From: Pleodorina starrii
Lineage: Eukaryota; Chlorophyta; Chlorophyceae; Chlamydomonadales; Volvocaceae
NCBI GenBank assembly: GCA_030267565.1
Contig: BRXU01000020.1
Location: 1,939,501 to 2,003,500 of the forward strand
Direction of reading: 5' to 3'
DNA: 64,000 nt
The notes under the pieces were generated by a model. It had not been told where the DNA came from and ran no database searches. It worked only from the letters and a program-made list of their open reading frames with translations. Position 1 is the stretch's first letter. Every line of letters begins with the position of its first letter. Below are positions 42,518-53,033 of the stretch, piece by piece. A program made the translations under genes and the position numbers.

Positions 42518-45500
42518 ATGGCAGCGGAGCGAGCAGTGCCGGCCTTGAAGCGGCGCCGAGATGATGAGGAGACAAGCGGCGGCGGCTCGGAAGGGGAGCG
42601 CCCGCAGCTCCTGGACGCGGAGCGGGAGCCGCCCGGAGGAGGAGCAGAAGCAGCCGCCGATCAGCGGCGGTGCAGACGTCGAACAACTGCCGACGCAGCC
42701 GCCTCCCCCGCCGAACGCAGCGCTGGCGGCGATGCTGGCGGTGGCAGTCGGCGGTGGGCGGCGCAAGGCGGCAGCAGCGGTGCAGTGGGCGGCGGCGCAC
42801 AGCAGCAGGCGCTGGTGGTGGGCCCGGGCTCGCGCCGCTCACTGCTGCTGCCGGCGCCGGCGCGTCCGACCAGCCTGGCGGCGGTGGCAGTGGCAGCGGC
42901 AATGGCTTGGGGCATGCGGCGGGTGCTGCCGGTCATGGCGTTGGGTCGGATGACCCCGCCTCGCTCCCCGAGCTCTTCCTGCTGCCGTGCAGCAAGGGCA
43001 AGATCACCGGCGCAGGGGAACTCAAGCGCCTGTTTCCGGCGGAGGTGGAGAAAATGGAGAAAATCAGCGAGAAGAATAAGATAACGAGCACCACGGTGCA
43101 ACTCTTTCGCCTTGTCGGTGGCGAAGAGCAGCCCTACGACCTGACGCTTCGGGGCGGAGGATTCGGCCTCTGCCTGGGGGCCGGCAGCGCCCAGCTCCGG
43201 AAGGACCTGGGCCTCAAGGATGGCGACACGCTGCGTGTCGCTGTCTCGCCCAGCGGCCGCAGGGTCGTTGTGGAAGATGGCGCTGCCGCTGTTGCCGGAG
43301 GGGCTGCAGCCGCTGGCGACTCAGCCGCTGTTGCCGGAGGGGCTGCAGCCGCTGTTGCCGGAGGGGCTGCAGCCGCTGGCGACTCAGCCGCTGTTGCCGG
43401 AGGGGCTGCAGCCGCTGTTGCCGGAGGGGCTGCAGCCGCTGGCGACTCAGCCGCTGTTGCCGGAGGGGCTGCAGCCGCTGGCGACTCAGCCGCTGTTGCC
43501 GGAGGGGCTGCAGCCGCTGTTGCCGGAGGGGCTGCAGCCGCTGGCGACTCAGCCGCTGGACAGCTGCCACCGCAGGCAGCTGCAGTACCCATCAAGGTGG
43601 AGCCTGCTGGGCCCCAGGACCCCACTGGAGGTGCGGGAATGGCAGCCGCAACAGGGGCTCTGGGGGCACAGCCGCAGCCGCAGCCGCAGCCGCAGCCGCA
43701 GCCCTTGGAGCATCAGGAGGAGATGGTGGGGCTGCAGGGCGACCTGGCCTCACTGCTGACTGGGCCGGTCGAGCTGCGCTACCATGACGTGGAGGTGGCG
43801 GTGGGGGGTCGGCAGTTTTGGTGCCACCGGTGCATCTTATCGGCCCGGTGCCTGTACTTCCGGCAGCTGTTTGCGGGCGGCTCTGCGAACAACGGTACAC
43901 GTCAGGTGGAGCTGCAGGTAGAGGTGGGGGGAGGGGGAAGGGGAAGGGGGAGGGGGTGGGGGGAGGGGGTAGGGATGGGGAGGGGGTGGGGGCGGGTGGG
44001 GAGGGGGTGGGGGTGCGGGTGAGGTCGGGGTTGTGTGTGGCCGTGTGGCCTCCCATGCACTGCAGGGGCGGGGGCGGGGGCGGGGCGCGGGGGGCTGCGC
44101 CCGGATCGGTCGGTGTGCTGGAGTGAGGGATTACCACTGTGGGTGAGCCCCTGTATGTTGGGTACGGTCGGTGTGGCTCCCACTGTGCAGAAGGTGTGCC
44201 TGCCGTCGCCCCTCCCCCCCTGCACCCCTCCACCGTCCACCCCCCTCCACCGTGCACCCCCTCCCTCCCCTCCAGAACGCCGACCCCGACGCCTTCGAGC
44301 TGCTGCAACGCTACATGTACACGGGGAAGATGACCTTCCCTCCGCACCTGATGAGGGCGGTGGCGGAGCTGGCGAACAGACTGCTGCTGCCTCAGGTACT
44401 TGCTTGACCGCTGGGGTGGGGGTGTTTGTGAAACGTGTTTGTGGAACGTGCGTGTGCCATGCCATGCGGTGCGGTGCGATGCGGTGGTCACAGGTTGGGT
44501 GCGTGCGTGCGTGTGTATGTGTGTATGTGTGTATGTATGGGTTCCCAGCAGAGGAGAGCGGAGAGCTGCACCCACAGTCCTCTTGCATCGGTCCATGGAG
44601 GCGCCCTGCCGCACGATCGCTCGCACGCTCACGCTGCTGCCCCCGTCCCTGATGTCGTACAGCTTCCGCCAGTCCACATCGTCACACTCACATCCGCATC
44701 CCCACATTCCCTCTCTCTCTCCCTCCCCCCCTCTCTCTCTCTCTCTCTCTCTACTCGTCTTCTCTCGCCCTCGCTCTCCACCCGCCCTCGCCCCGCCTTC
44801 TCACCCCCCCCCAAAACCTGCATTTCACATTCCCCTCCAAACCCGTCACCCTCGCTCTTGATGCAATTCCCATTGATTCGTGTACCGCTACATACGTTTG
44901 TCAGCTCTTTGTCAGCCCTATTTCAGCTCTTTGCTTGTCAGCACTCCATCAGCTCTTGCCGCTTTGGACCCCCATACTTCACCCCTCCCCGCCCCCCTCC
45001 CCCCTCCCTCCCCCTCCCCTCCCCTCCCCCCTCCCCCTCCCCTCCCCTCCCTCCCCTCCCTCCCCGCCCCCCTCCCTCCCCTCCCCCCTCCCCCTCCCCT
45101 CCCTCCCCTCCCTCCCCCCCCTCCCCTCCCTCCCCTCCCTACCCTCCCCTCCCCCCTCCCTCCCCTCCCTCCCCTCCCTCCCCTCCCCTCCCCCCTCCCT
45201 ACCCTCTCTCCCCTCCCTCCCCTCCCCCTCCCCTCCCTCCCCTCCCTCCCCTCCCCTCCCCTCCCCCTCCCCTCCCCTCCCTCCCCTCCCTCCCCTCCCT
45301 CCCCTCCCCTCCCCTCCCCCTCCCCTCCCCTCCCCCCTCCCCTCCCTCCCCTCCCCTCCCCCTCCCCTCCCCTCCCCCCTCCCCTCCCTCCCCTCCCCTC
45401 CCTCCCCTCCCCCCTCCCCTCCCCTCCCCTCCCCCCCGCCCCTCCCTCCCCCGGTCAGGTGGTCCACCACGTTCACCGGCGCCTGCTCGCTGCTGTCCAG

Positions 45501-46170
45501 CCCGCCGGTGTGGTGGCTGACATGCTGTGGGCGCACCAACAGGGCTTCCAGGAGCTGCTGGGGGAGCTCAAGGTGGGAGGGGGGCTGGGGGGGGGGGTAA
45601 TTAGAACCCCCCCTGGGGGGGGGGGGGGAGGAGGGAATTGGGGGGTTGGGGGGAGTGGGGGTTAGGGTGGTTAAAACACTGATGCGGTCGTTGGTACTGC
45701 TCTCTGGTGTGGCTCTCGTGCTCTCAGCGCACTGCCGCTCTGATGTCGCACTACCGCACGCCGCGATAACAGATAGATAGGAAGTGCCTGAGAGTTAGGG
45801 CACTGAAGTTATGGTCGCGAAGTCCCCAGTTCGATCCCGACCTTTGCAGGGGATTGGGTGATCGGTTAGGTGAAGATGCAGATGCCTTGTGATCATTGTT
45901 TGAATTCCGCCATACCGCCTTCGGATTGTGGTTCTATGTTCGGGCTGTCCCACGTCCCGCCCCTCGCCCCTTACCCCCATCCTCTTTCCCCCCCCCTTCC
46001 CCCCCCTTCACCCCCTCCCCCTGCCGCCCTATCAGGACTGGTATCTGAGTCACCAGGCGGAGGTCCTGGCGGCCGCCGGGGACAGCGTACGGCAGCTGTC
46101 TGAGGCTGCACCGAGCCTCTTTTACGACCTGTACTGCGCCACCGTACGGCAGGCCGACCGCAGGCAGTAG
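42518..46170 (+). CDS. BTB/POZ domain protein with possible B3-like segment
   Basis: Secure exons: an exon ending at 43917, then 44276-44395, 45459-45572 and 46036-46170 (stop), all phase 0. The first exon probably starts at ATG 42518 (MAAERAVPALKRRRDDEE, a nuclear-localisation-like start). However, its frame differs by one from the frame used after about 42,900, so a small intron or a sequence error is needed between them. Next come about 110 residues, from LFLLPCSKGKITGAGELKRL to LRKDLGLKDGDTLRVAV, resembling a plant B3-type pseudobarrel (tentative). A repeat-rich Ala/Gly linker follows, then a BTB domain: YHDVEVAVGGRQFWCHRCIL, ARCLYFRQLFAGG, AFELLQRYMYTGKM and ELANRLLLPQ. The last exons add a helical BACK-like end (VVHHVHRRLLAAVQPAGVVA, WYLSHQAEVLAAAGDSVRQL). 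BTB domains dimerise and often recruit CUL3 ubiquitin ligase, so a DNA-linked regulator or E3 adaptor is plausible. Confidence 0.78.
43287..43558. repeat. In-frame coding minisatellite (24-bp and 15-bp modules)
   Basis: Alternating modules encode AAVAGGAA (24 bp, GCCGCTGTTGCCGGAGGGGC plus TGCA) and AAGDS (15 bp, GCCGCTGGCGACTCA). The modules are identical at DNA level, so the array is recent. It is followed at about 43,668-43,703 by a CAGCCG run encoding Gln-Pro repeats. Confidence 0.9.
44980..45450. repeat. Polypyrimidine tract (CCCTCCC) in BTB intron
   Basis: About 450 bp consist almost only of C and T on the coding strand, dominated by CCCTCCC. The other strand therefore has long G runs suited to G-quadruplex or triplex formation. 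The tract ends at the splice acceptor before 45459. Confidence 0.9.
45780..45900 (+). mobile_element. SINE head fragment in BTB intron
   Basis: GTGCCTGAGAGTTAGGGCAC (A-box-like) is followed by CCCCAGTTCGATCCCGACC (B-box-like, matching GTTCGANNCC) and TTTGCAGGGGATTGGGTGAT. The spacing and sequence match the head of the 13900-14326 element; the body of that element is not present. A functional tRNA is excluded because no closing acceptor stem is seen. Confidence 0.65.
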
Positions 46171-49100
46171 GCCAAAGGCGAGTACCGTCTCCGGGAAGGG
46201 CCCCCACCCCCCTCCTCCCCCTGCCTCCCCCTCCTCCCCCCCTGGCTCCACCTCTGCCTGGCTCCCCCTCTTCCTCCTCCTCCATTCCTAGCCGCCCTCC
46301 TTCTCCCCTTCCTCCAGGGTACCCTGTTTAGTTCTTGCATTACCCTCTGCAAACCCCCTCCTCCTCCTCCTCCTCCTCCTCCTTCCTCCGCCCCATCACT
46401 CAACCCGCTCAAGTCCCCGATCCGCGCTATATCACCCCCTGCCTCGCCCCTGCCGCCAATAATGTCCCGATCTCCACACCACACCGCCCCCCCTGCCCCG
46501 CTTCCTCACGCACTAGCCCAAATACCTACCTTTGCCCTAATCCTCCACGCTCCCCGCCCCCGCCACCGCCCCCGCCTGCGCAGCCCTTCTGGCGGCCACC
46601 GGGACTACGCCGCCGCCACCGTCGCCGCCATCACCACCACCTCGGCCCCCATCCTTGCGGGCAACCCCGCCCCCGCGGGCACCCCCGCTCGCGCCTCCGC
46701 AGACGCCGTACATCGGCGGGAGGCCCGGGAGCGGGAGTGGCGGCGGGAGCGGCGGCGGCCGGGGTGGCAGAGGGAGGCGTGGCGGCGCCTGGCGGTCGCG
46801 GCTGGCTGGTGCTCTGCAGTGCTGTTTGGGCGGGAGGAGGAGGCGGAGGAGGGGGAGGGGGAGGGGGAGGCGGAGGAGCAGCAGCGCCAAGTATGGGCAG
46901 GATGGGGGTGGCGTGTCGCGTCGTGAACTCGCTCGGCGACTGGCGGCTTCAGGAGGATGAGGATGAGGATGGGCGGCTCGATGATGAGTTTTGCGGTGTG
47001 GTTTGACGTGTGTTTGGTCGTTGGCGCTGTTTTGTTTGGGGGGTTTTGGGGGGTTTTTTGGGGTTTTGTTTTGGGGGGGGCGCACGAAGCTGTGCGTGGA
47101 GTGTTAGGGCGGGTCTGGATGGGTTCATATATACATACATATGGATATGGATCTGCAGTTTTGGAGTTTTGAGTTTTGGAGTTTTGAGTTTTGGAGTTTG
47201 GGGGTCGTGGACAGCTGCTCACGAGGTGGGTGGGCAGTGGATGCTGAGAGCAGGGGCAGGGACCGCGCACGTTTTCCAATCCTCGCGGAAGCAAGCGATG
47301 GGTGAGGCGCTGATGTGGCGTTTTAGGACTCACTGACCCATGGGTCAGCGGCGGCGCAAAAGGTACTCTTGCGGCGGCGGCGGCGGCGGCAGCGGTGGCC
47401 AGGTGGGCGGTTGCGCGGCGCCTCGTGCGGTGTGCTACAGCAACTGCAGGTGCTATTTTGAGGAGTTGCCACGGCCCTTCCCCCCTCCCCTTCCCCACCT
47501 GGTAACTGCGTTGCGTTCCTTCGTTCCGGGCCGTTTTAATTACTCCCCACCTGCCTGGGGTTTGCCACGTCTGGATGCGTCCAGCCACCGCAGCCAGGAG
47601 TGTCCTCCACGCCTCCAGTGTCATTGCCCGATACGAGGCAGTGAATGATTTCTTTCTTTTAGTTTGTTTGACCGGCGGGGTCCCTCTTTGTCGGATAGAT
47701 GCCATCCGTCGGTCCGTCGGCGAATGAATCGTCTTTGGCTCATGTCAGTTTGCGGCTGGTTGGTTGGTTGGTTGGTGGCGATGGTCGTTTTACGTTTTTC
47801 GATGAGTCTGCAGGTGGTGCGGGATTGCGGTGGGCGGTGCCGTCGTAGGATGCCGTCGTAGGATGCCGGCTGCCGCGTGGATGTTGTACTGCAGTACTGC
47901 ACTTGGTGGGATGTGTGTTTGTGTTTGTGTGTGTGCGTGTGTGTGTGTGTGGGGGGGGGGTCAGGAGTCCGGAGTCGGTGCGCCTGCTGTTACCTGTGGC
48001 GGGTCGTCAGGGCTGAGATGTACGGCTTCTGTGTCGTATACACGCGCACGTCATCAGGGACAGCGCGAAGAGCGGGCGGGGTTCACTCCTTTCCCTTTCC
48101 TTTCACTTAGACGTTGTGAACCTGATCTGATCTGGGTTGGTCTGATCTGATCTGGGTTGGTCTGATCTGATCTGAGATGAGATGATCTGACCTGCTTGAG
48201 GACTGACTGGATGGCTGGATTTCGAAGGCCGCCATGCGACGGTGACGGTGGGGGCTGCTGAGTGGCTGCGACCGGAATTGGTGACACGCACTCCCCGCAG
48301 TATTGGGGACTGCGAACCGGGGACTGGAACCGCGAGGAAAAATCTTTTTCCAAATCATCTAACATAAGCTGTTGACTGATTGTGGCTGTGGGGTTATGTC
48401 CTGCGAAGGTTGGTAGCAAGTGGGTTTGAGGTTTTAGGGTTTAATCGTTTGACTCTCAAAGTTTCACGGGGTTGATTTTTTGCAAGTTTATAACAGCGGG
48501 GGTATAACAGCTAGCGCCCATCGATGTAGGCTGGATGCTGCGCGTTACGTGGGGCACGATACGTATAGCTAGTGCACCCGACGGAAGGAGTGCGGACCTG
48601 CGGAGGCGGCTGGGCGAGGTTGGTTGGCGCCATGCTGTGGGAGTAGTAGTCATAATACGGCACCATACTGTGCTACACTGTCTCTTGCGAACTGCTGCCG
48701 GGGTGGGCCGGGTGGCGCCAGAAGATGGTCCGTTGGTTGGAAAGGCGCTACGTACGTTACACTTTGAGGACAACTTGACGAAATGCATGCCCCGTTTGTC
48801 ATTGATGGTCTTTGATTGTTTACGACATTTGCCCAAATTCATAGTGGTGGAAATCGAAGCAAGTGAGGCCGCGCGTACGCACATTTGACCTACCGGCATT
48901 AACTTCGGGCCGTCCGCAGATGATGACTCGCTCGATTGACGATTTAACGTTGGTTGGACTTTGCGGTTTCGAAGGAAGGGTGTAGCCGACCTCCCCGACC
49001 TCTGCGCTGACCGACCCTCCCGCTATCTGCCGCCGCGAGCAACACGCCCCTTCCCCTGCTAAGTAAACTAGGTAGGATGAAGAACTAACGAGGGCTAGCG

Positions 49101-50470
49101 AGCTACGCCGGACGACGTTGCGCAGACCGGTAAACAAGCGTTTGGACGACCCGATACCGGATAGGCTAGCTGAGACCTACCGTTGCTCCGCACGCTAGGG
49201 TCTTGGTGTCTGGTCGGTCTGGGTGCGCTTTCCATTCTTTGCCCCGCCGTTTTATCCGAGGGAGGATCTGGCGCCCACTGTATGTAGCAGCCCGCAACCC
49301 ATACAAAACAACAACTAGGGTTCTTTTGGGTCCACTAAGAATCCTTCCAATGATTAGGGTTGCAGTCGTGCAGTGAACTGGCGAGTGTGTGAGTGTACGG
49401 AGCCCACGTACGGCACCTGCTCGTCCAGCTTGGAGTCCTGCGAAAGGAGCTTCAATCAAGAGCATCAGCAATCCTACGTGGGCAAGCAAGAAAGGTAGAC
49501 GGCAACCTGCATTCTGTAGCGGGCCAAGAATAGAGCCAGCGGTGATGTGGCATGGCCATCCGCAAGTATGTGCGAGTAGGTCGAGCGAGTGGATTATCAC
49601 CTATTGGCAGGCGCTTGACGAGTCTTGGCGGAGCGTCAAGCACCCGGTGCCTTCGGACAACGACATATCACCATGGGCAGGGTTTCAGGCCAAGAGTGGG
49701 ATGCTGGACTAGGTATCCCTTGTCGACGCGGGCCTAAACCAGGGGGGAGGCCTAAGCAGATAGGTACTGTACGGCATCTAGATCCAAGCAACGACCCGCG
49801 GACCAGAAGACAGATCAGGCGCATAATGTTGCGGGAGATACGTTGCCTTTAAAGTAAGACTGCACGTAGCGTCCAAGTTTGCGTAACTGAGCCCGGGCGG
49901 CGAGACAACACCACATTCACTTGCAGGCTCCCGTTTAAGTGCAGCGCGATAAGCGTGTCCAGCTGGAATTCGGTCATCAAATACTGGTATTAACATGCAA
50001 TTACAATTGCGGAAATGATCTAGGTGTTTACAGTTTAGAAAGCTGCGAGGGCCGCATTATTTGGGTACATTATCGCTCCAAAGATCCTGTAGTTGCGAGT
50101 GAAACTGCAGCATGCTTACTCGCTTCAAGTCCTGCAACGCTGCTGCCGGTCGCCGGGAATGGCCTTTGGAGTGGACCGCACACCGTTGTACCAGGCTCAC
50201 GCCGACGCCTGTGCGCGATGACAGGTCTGTTCCGGCCACGATATTTCTGTTTTAGGTATTTTAGCGCTATTTGCAGAATTTGGGTGGAAGGAGTTGTATG
50301 CGTGTCGTCGCAATTGCGACAAGGAGCAATTCTTCAGCCCGTTTCCAGTCCATCCTTCCTTACCCCAAGCTAGGCTGGCATCTTCCAAATCAACATCCCA
50401 TAAGTAGGCACGGGGCATCTTTTTGTGCCTCCGTTACCCACCCCTTCCTTCCCTCCCTCCCCGCTGCCCG
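46171..50470. other. Intergenic, no defensible gene
   Basis: GC-rich low-complexity sequence at 46,200-47,000 contains overlapping long frames with Arg, Ala and Glu runs but no family motif. A 21-bp tandem repeat (CTGATCTGATCTGGGTTGGT plus one base, about three units) lies at 48,120-48,190. A GTTTTGGA-type repeat lies at about 47,155-47,205. The block GGGCCGTTTTAATTAC at about 47,539 recurs as GGGCCGTTTTGATTAC at about 54,241. Nothing else recognised. Confidence 0.4.
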
Positions 50471-52203
50471 ATGACACCCTGCAGCCTTCCCGGCCCAGGA
50501 CCCTCCTCTCTCGCGGCAGCCGCGGCAGCTGCAGCCCCTTCAAGAGCTGCACGGACCGTACGATCATCCTTGGCGGCGGCAGCAACAGCAACAACAGCAG
50601 CAGCACGCCTGCCGACGCCACCCGCCCGCAGCAGCACCCGCCTCCCGCCACCATCAGCTGCAACCCAGCAGACCATCACCATCACCACCACCGCCACCAC
50701 CACCGCCACATCCCCTAATTCCAGCGAAGGCTCCGTCCCTGGCAGCCCTGATGACCGGGCCGCCGAGGCGCCCTCCAGCGGGACCTCCTCCTCGTCCTCG
50801 TCCTCCTCCTCCTCCCGGAGGCACAGGGCGCAGCGGCGGCGGCCCAAAGCCGGGACCGACACAGCGAAAGCCAGGGGGGCCCAGGAGGACCAGGAGGACC
50901 AGCAGCAGCAGCAGCAGCAGGAGGAGGCCCTTGAACTAGCCCCGCAGGCGGCAGCGGATTCAGCGGCGGCGGCGGCTGTCGACGTCGCACTCCCCAGCGC
51001 CGCCGTCAGCGCAGCCGAGTCCTCCCGCGACCCACCTCCCAGTCGCCCAGTCAAATCCATTCTGGAGATCGCTGCCGCCAGTGGCGGCGGCGGCGGCGGC
51101 AAAGCCGCCGCCGCGGCCGAATCGCGCACGGCTGGCGGCGGCGGCTCCGCCGCCGCCGGCAACGGCAACGGCGGCGGCGGCCACCGGCCGGCGGACGGCT
51201 TCCCCATGCGCCTGACCGACGGCCGGCAGGTCGTACACGTCAAGTACGACACCGCCGCCGGCGCCGCCGCGTCGGCGCTGTCGCACGCGCTGGGGTTCGA
51301 CCAGCGGGCGGTCGTGCGCTTCAACGGCGGGCCGGGCGGGCTCAAGGGCATGCGGGTGTTGACGCTGGGTAACATGATGATGGGCGGCTTCCACCGAGCG
51401 ATGAGCTTCGTAGTGGACGTCAAGCAGGTGTCGTACGGCCCGCCGACGCCGTGGGACGCGCGACCGCAGAGCGGCGATGTGTCGTACGCGTACCGCGTGA
51501 TGGCACGGGCGCGGGCGCGGGAGGCGCATGACGAGGAGCTGCCGGTGAGGGTCCATGCCGGGGGGGGGGGAGGGGGGAGGGAGAGGTCGGAAGGGGGTGG
51601 GGGTTTGAAGAGTGTTATGCGGGTGGGGGGTTGGTGGGAAGGGTGGGAAGGGTAGGCGTGTGGGGTTTGGGGTGGGTAGGGGGGTGGGAAGGGGGTGAGG
51701 GTTTGAAGAGTGAATTTGCAAAAACGAGACCGGGAGTCCTGCGGGTGGGGGGGATGGGAAGGGTGGGGTTTGGGGTGGGGGTGGGGGAGGGGGAGGGGGT
51801 GCGGATGGGGTGGGGGATCGGCGGGAGATGGAGCCACTGATTGCCAACAGGAGTTCGGGAATAGAGCCAGCCGTAGCTGCATGTACGGCAATGGAGGGCT
51901 GTTCAGACTGTTCGTCCCCAGCCCATGCACAGCACAGCACACACGAATCTCCGCCGGAAGCTCCTCCTCACGGCGGGCGGTTGATTGGTTAAGTCGTTGG
52001 TTGGTTGGTTTGTTGACGGCTGCGGTCCGTCCTCCGTGCAGGTCGCCATCCGCCACGCGCGCTTTCTGTTGGATCTCTCCATCAATGTACGGCAAGCCTG
52101 GGGGGAGAAGGGCGACGTGGACGAGGAGCAGGCGTACGACCTGGCCGACACGATGTACGGCGCGCTGCTGGCGCAGCAGGCCGAGCAGGACGCGGCGGAG
52201 GCT

Positions 52204-52244
<41 letters not shown>

Positions 52245-53033
52245 GGCGGTCCCGGGAGATCTCGGATCTCGCCGAGATGCGATCGAGGACCTCCGGATGA
52301 ATCCGCGGCAGAGGCGGCAGAGGCAGTCCGACGGCGCCTCCGGCTCTTTCGGATCTTCTTCTTTCGGATCTTCTTTTTCCGGATCTTCTCCCGGGATTAT
52401 TATTACGGCAGATCTGGCGCAGGGCCTTACGATGCTGACGGCGCTGGGTCTGCTGCAGAAGCGGCTGCGGGAGGAGAAGCAGCAGGTGGGGCTGGGAGGC
52501 CAAGGCCGCAGAGGGGAGGGGAGGGGACAGGGACTCTCACACACACACACACACAAACACACGCGTTCTGTTCCTTTCGGTTTTCCTTTGAGGTCACCGC
52601 TAGGGGGGGGGGGGAGACCAGCGCCCAACCACGCAACCAGCGCCCAACCAAAGCTGCGCAAGTAACAACCCAACCACTCCCAACCACCCCAACTCCCAAC
52701 GAACAGGCGGTTGTCGAGACGACGCTGTACCGCGCCTCCGTCGCTGCACCCCGACTCGACGGCAAGGACGGCTGGGTCTTTGTCGTACGGCTGGGGTTCG
52801 AGAAGCTGTACCTTGCCGTACCCGGAGACCGCAAGGCGACGTCGGGACACACCTCAAAACTGTCGTCGCCGTCGCGGGCACCGTCGCCGTCGCCGTCGTC
52901 GCCTTCGGAGGGCCGGCGGTGGGAAGGCAGGCGGCGGGAGGCTGACACCGCCTTCGTCGGCACCGCCGCCGCCGCAGCTGCGAGCGCTGCGGGCACGGCG
53001 CCGGCACCGGCGGTGGCGGTCTCAAGCCGTTAG
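50471..53033 (+). CDS. Protein of unknown function with low-complexity N-terminus
   Basis: Three exons (50471-51544, 52042-52485, 52707-53033), phase 0, 614 aa from the first in-frame ATG. Residues 1 to about 250 are Ser/Ala/Thr/Pro-rich with a Gln run. A denser core follows: ADGFPMRLTDGRQVVHVKYD, ALSHALGFDQRAVVRFNGGP, GMRVLTLGNMMMGGFHRAMS and DVSYAYRVMARARAREAHDE. Exon 2 has a helical stretch (VAIRHARFLLDLSINVRQAW, EEQAYDLADTMYGALLAQQ), a run of about 17 Ala, and a Ser/Gly/Phe repeat. Exon 3 opens with a well-folded-looking segment (GWVFVVRLGFEKLYLAV) and ends in Ser/Pro and Ala repeats. There are no membrane segments, signal peptide or known catalytic motif. I do not recognise the family. 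The start may lie further upstream, since a CAG acceptor-like site follows the ATG closely. Confidence 0.65.

Noticed and set aside
44435..45665. Pro/Ser/Leu-rich plus-strand frames
   Set aside because: They are translations of the polypyrimidine intron. The BTB exons join directly across it (LLLPQ to VVHHV).
45780..45900. A functional tRNA gene
   Set aside because: A- and B-box-like sequences are present, but no closed acceptor stem or proper anticodon arm could be drawn. It matches a SINE head instead.
50434..52503. 689-codon minus-strand frame
   Set aside because: Antisense to the unknown gene at 50471-53033 and crosses its introns without splice signals of its own.
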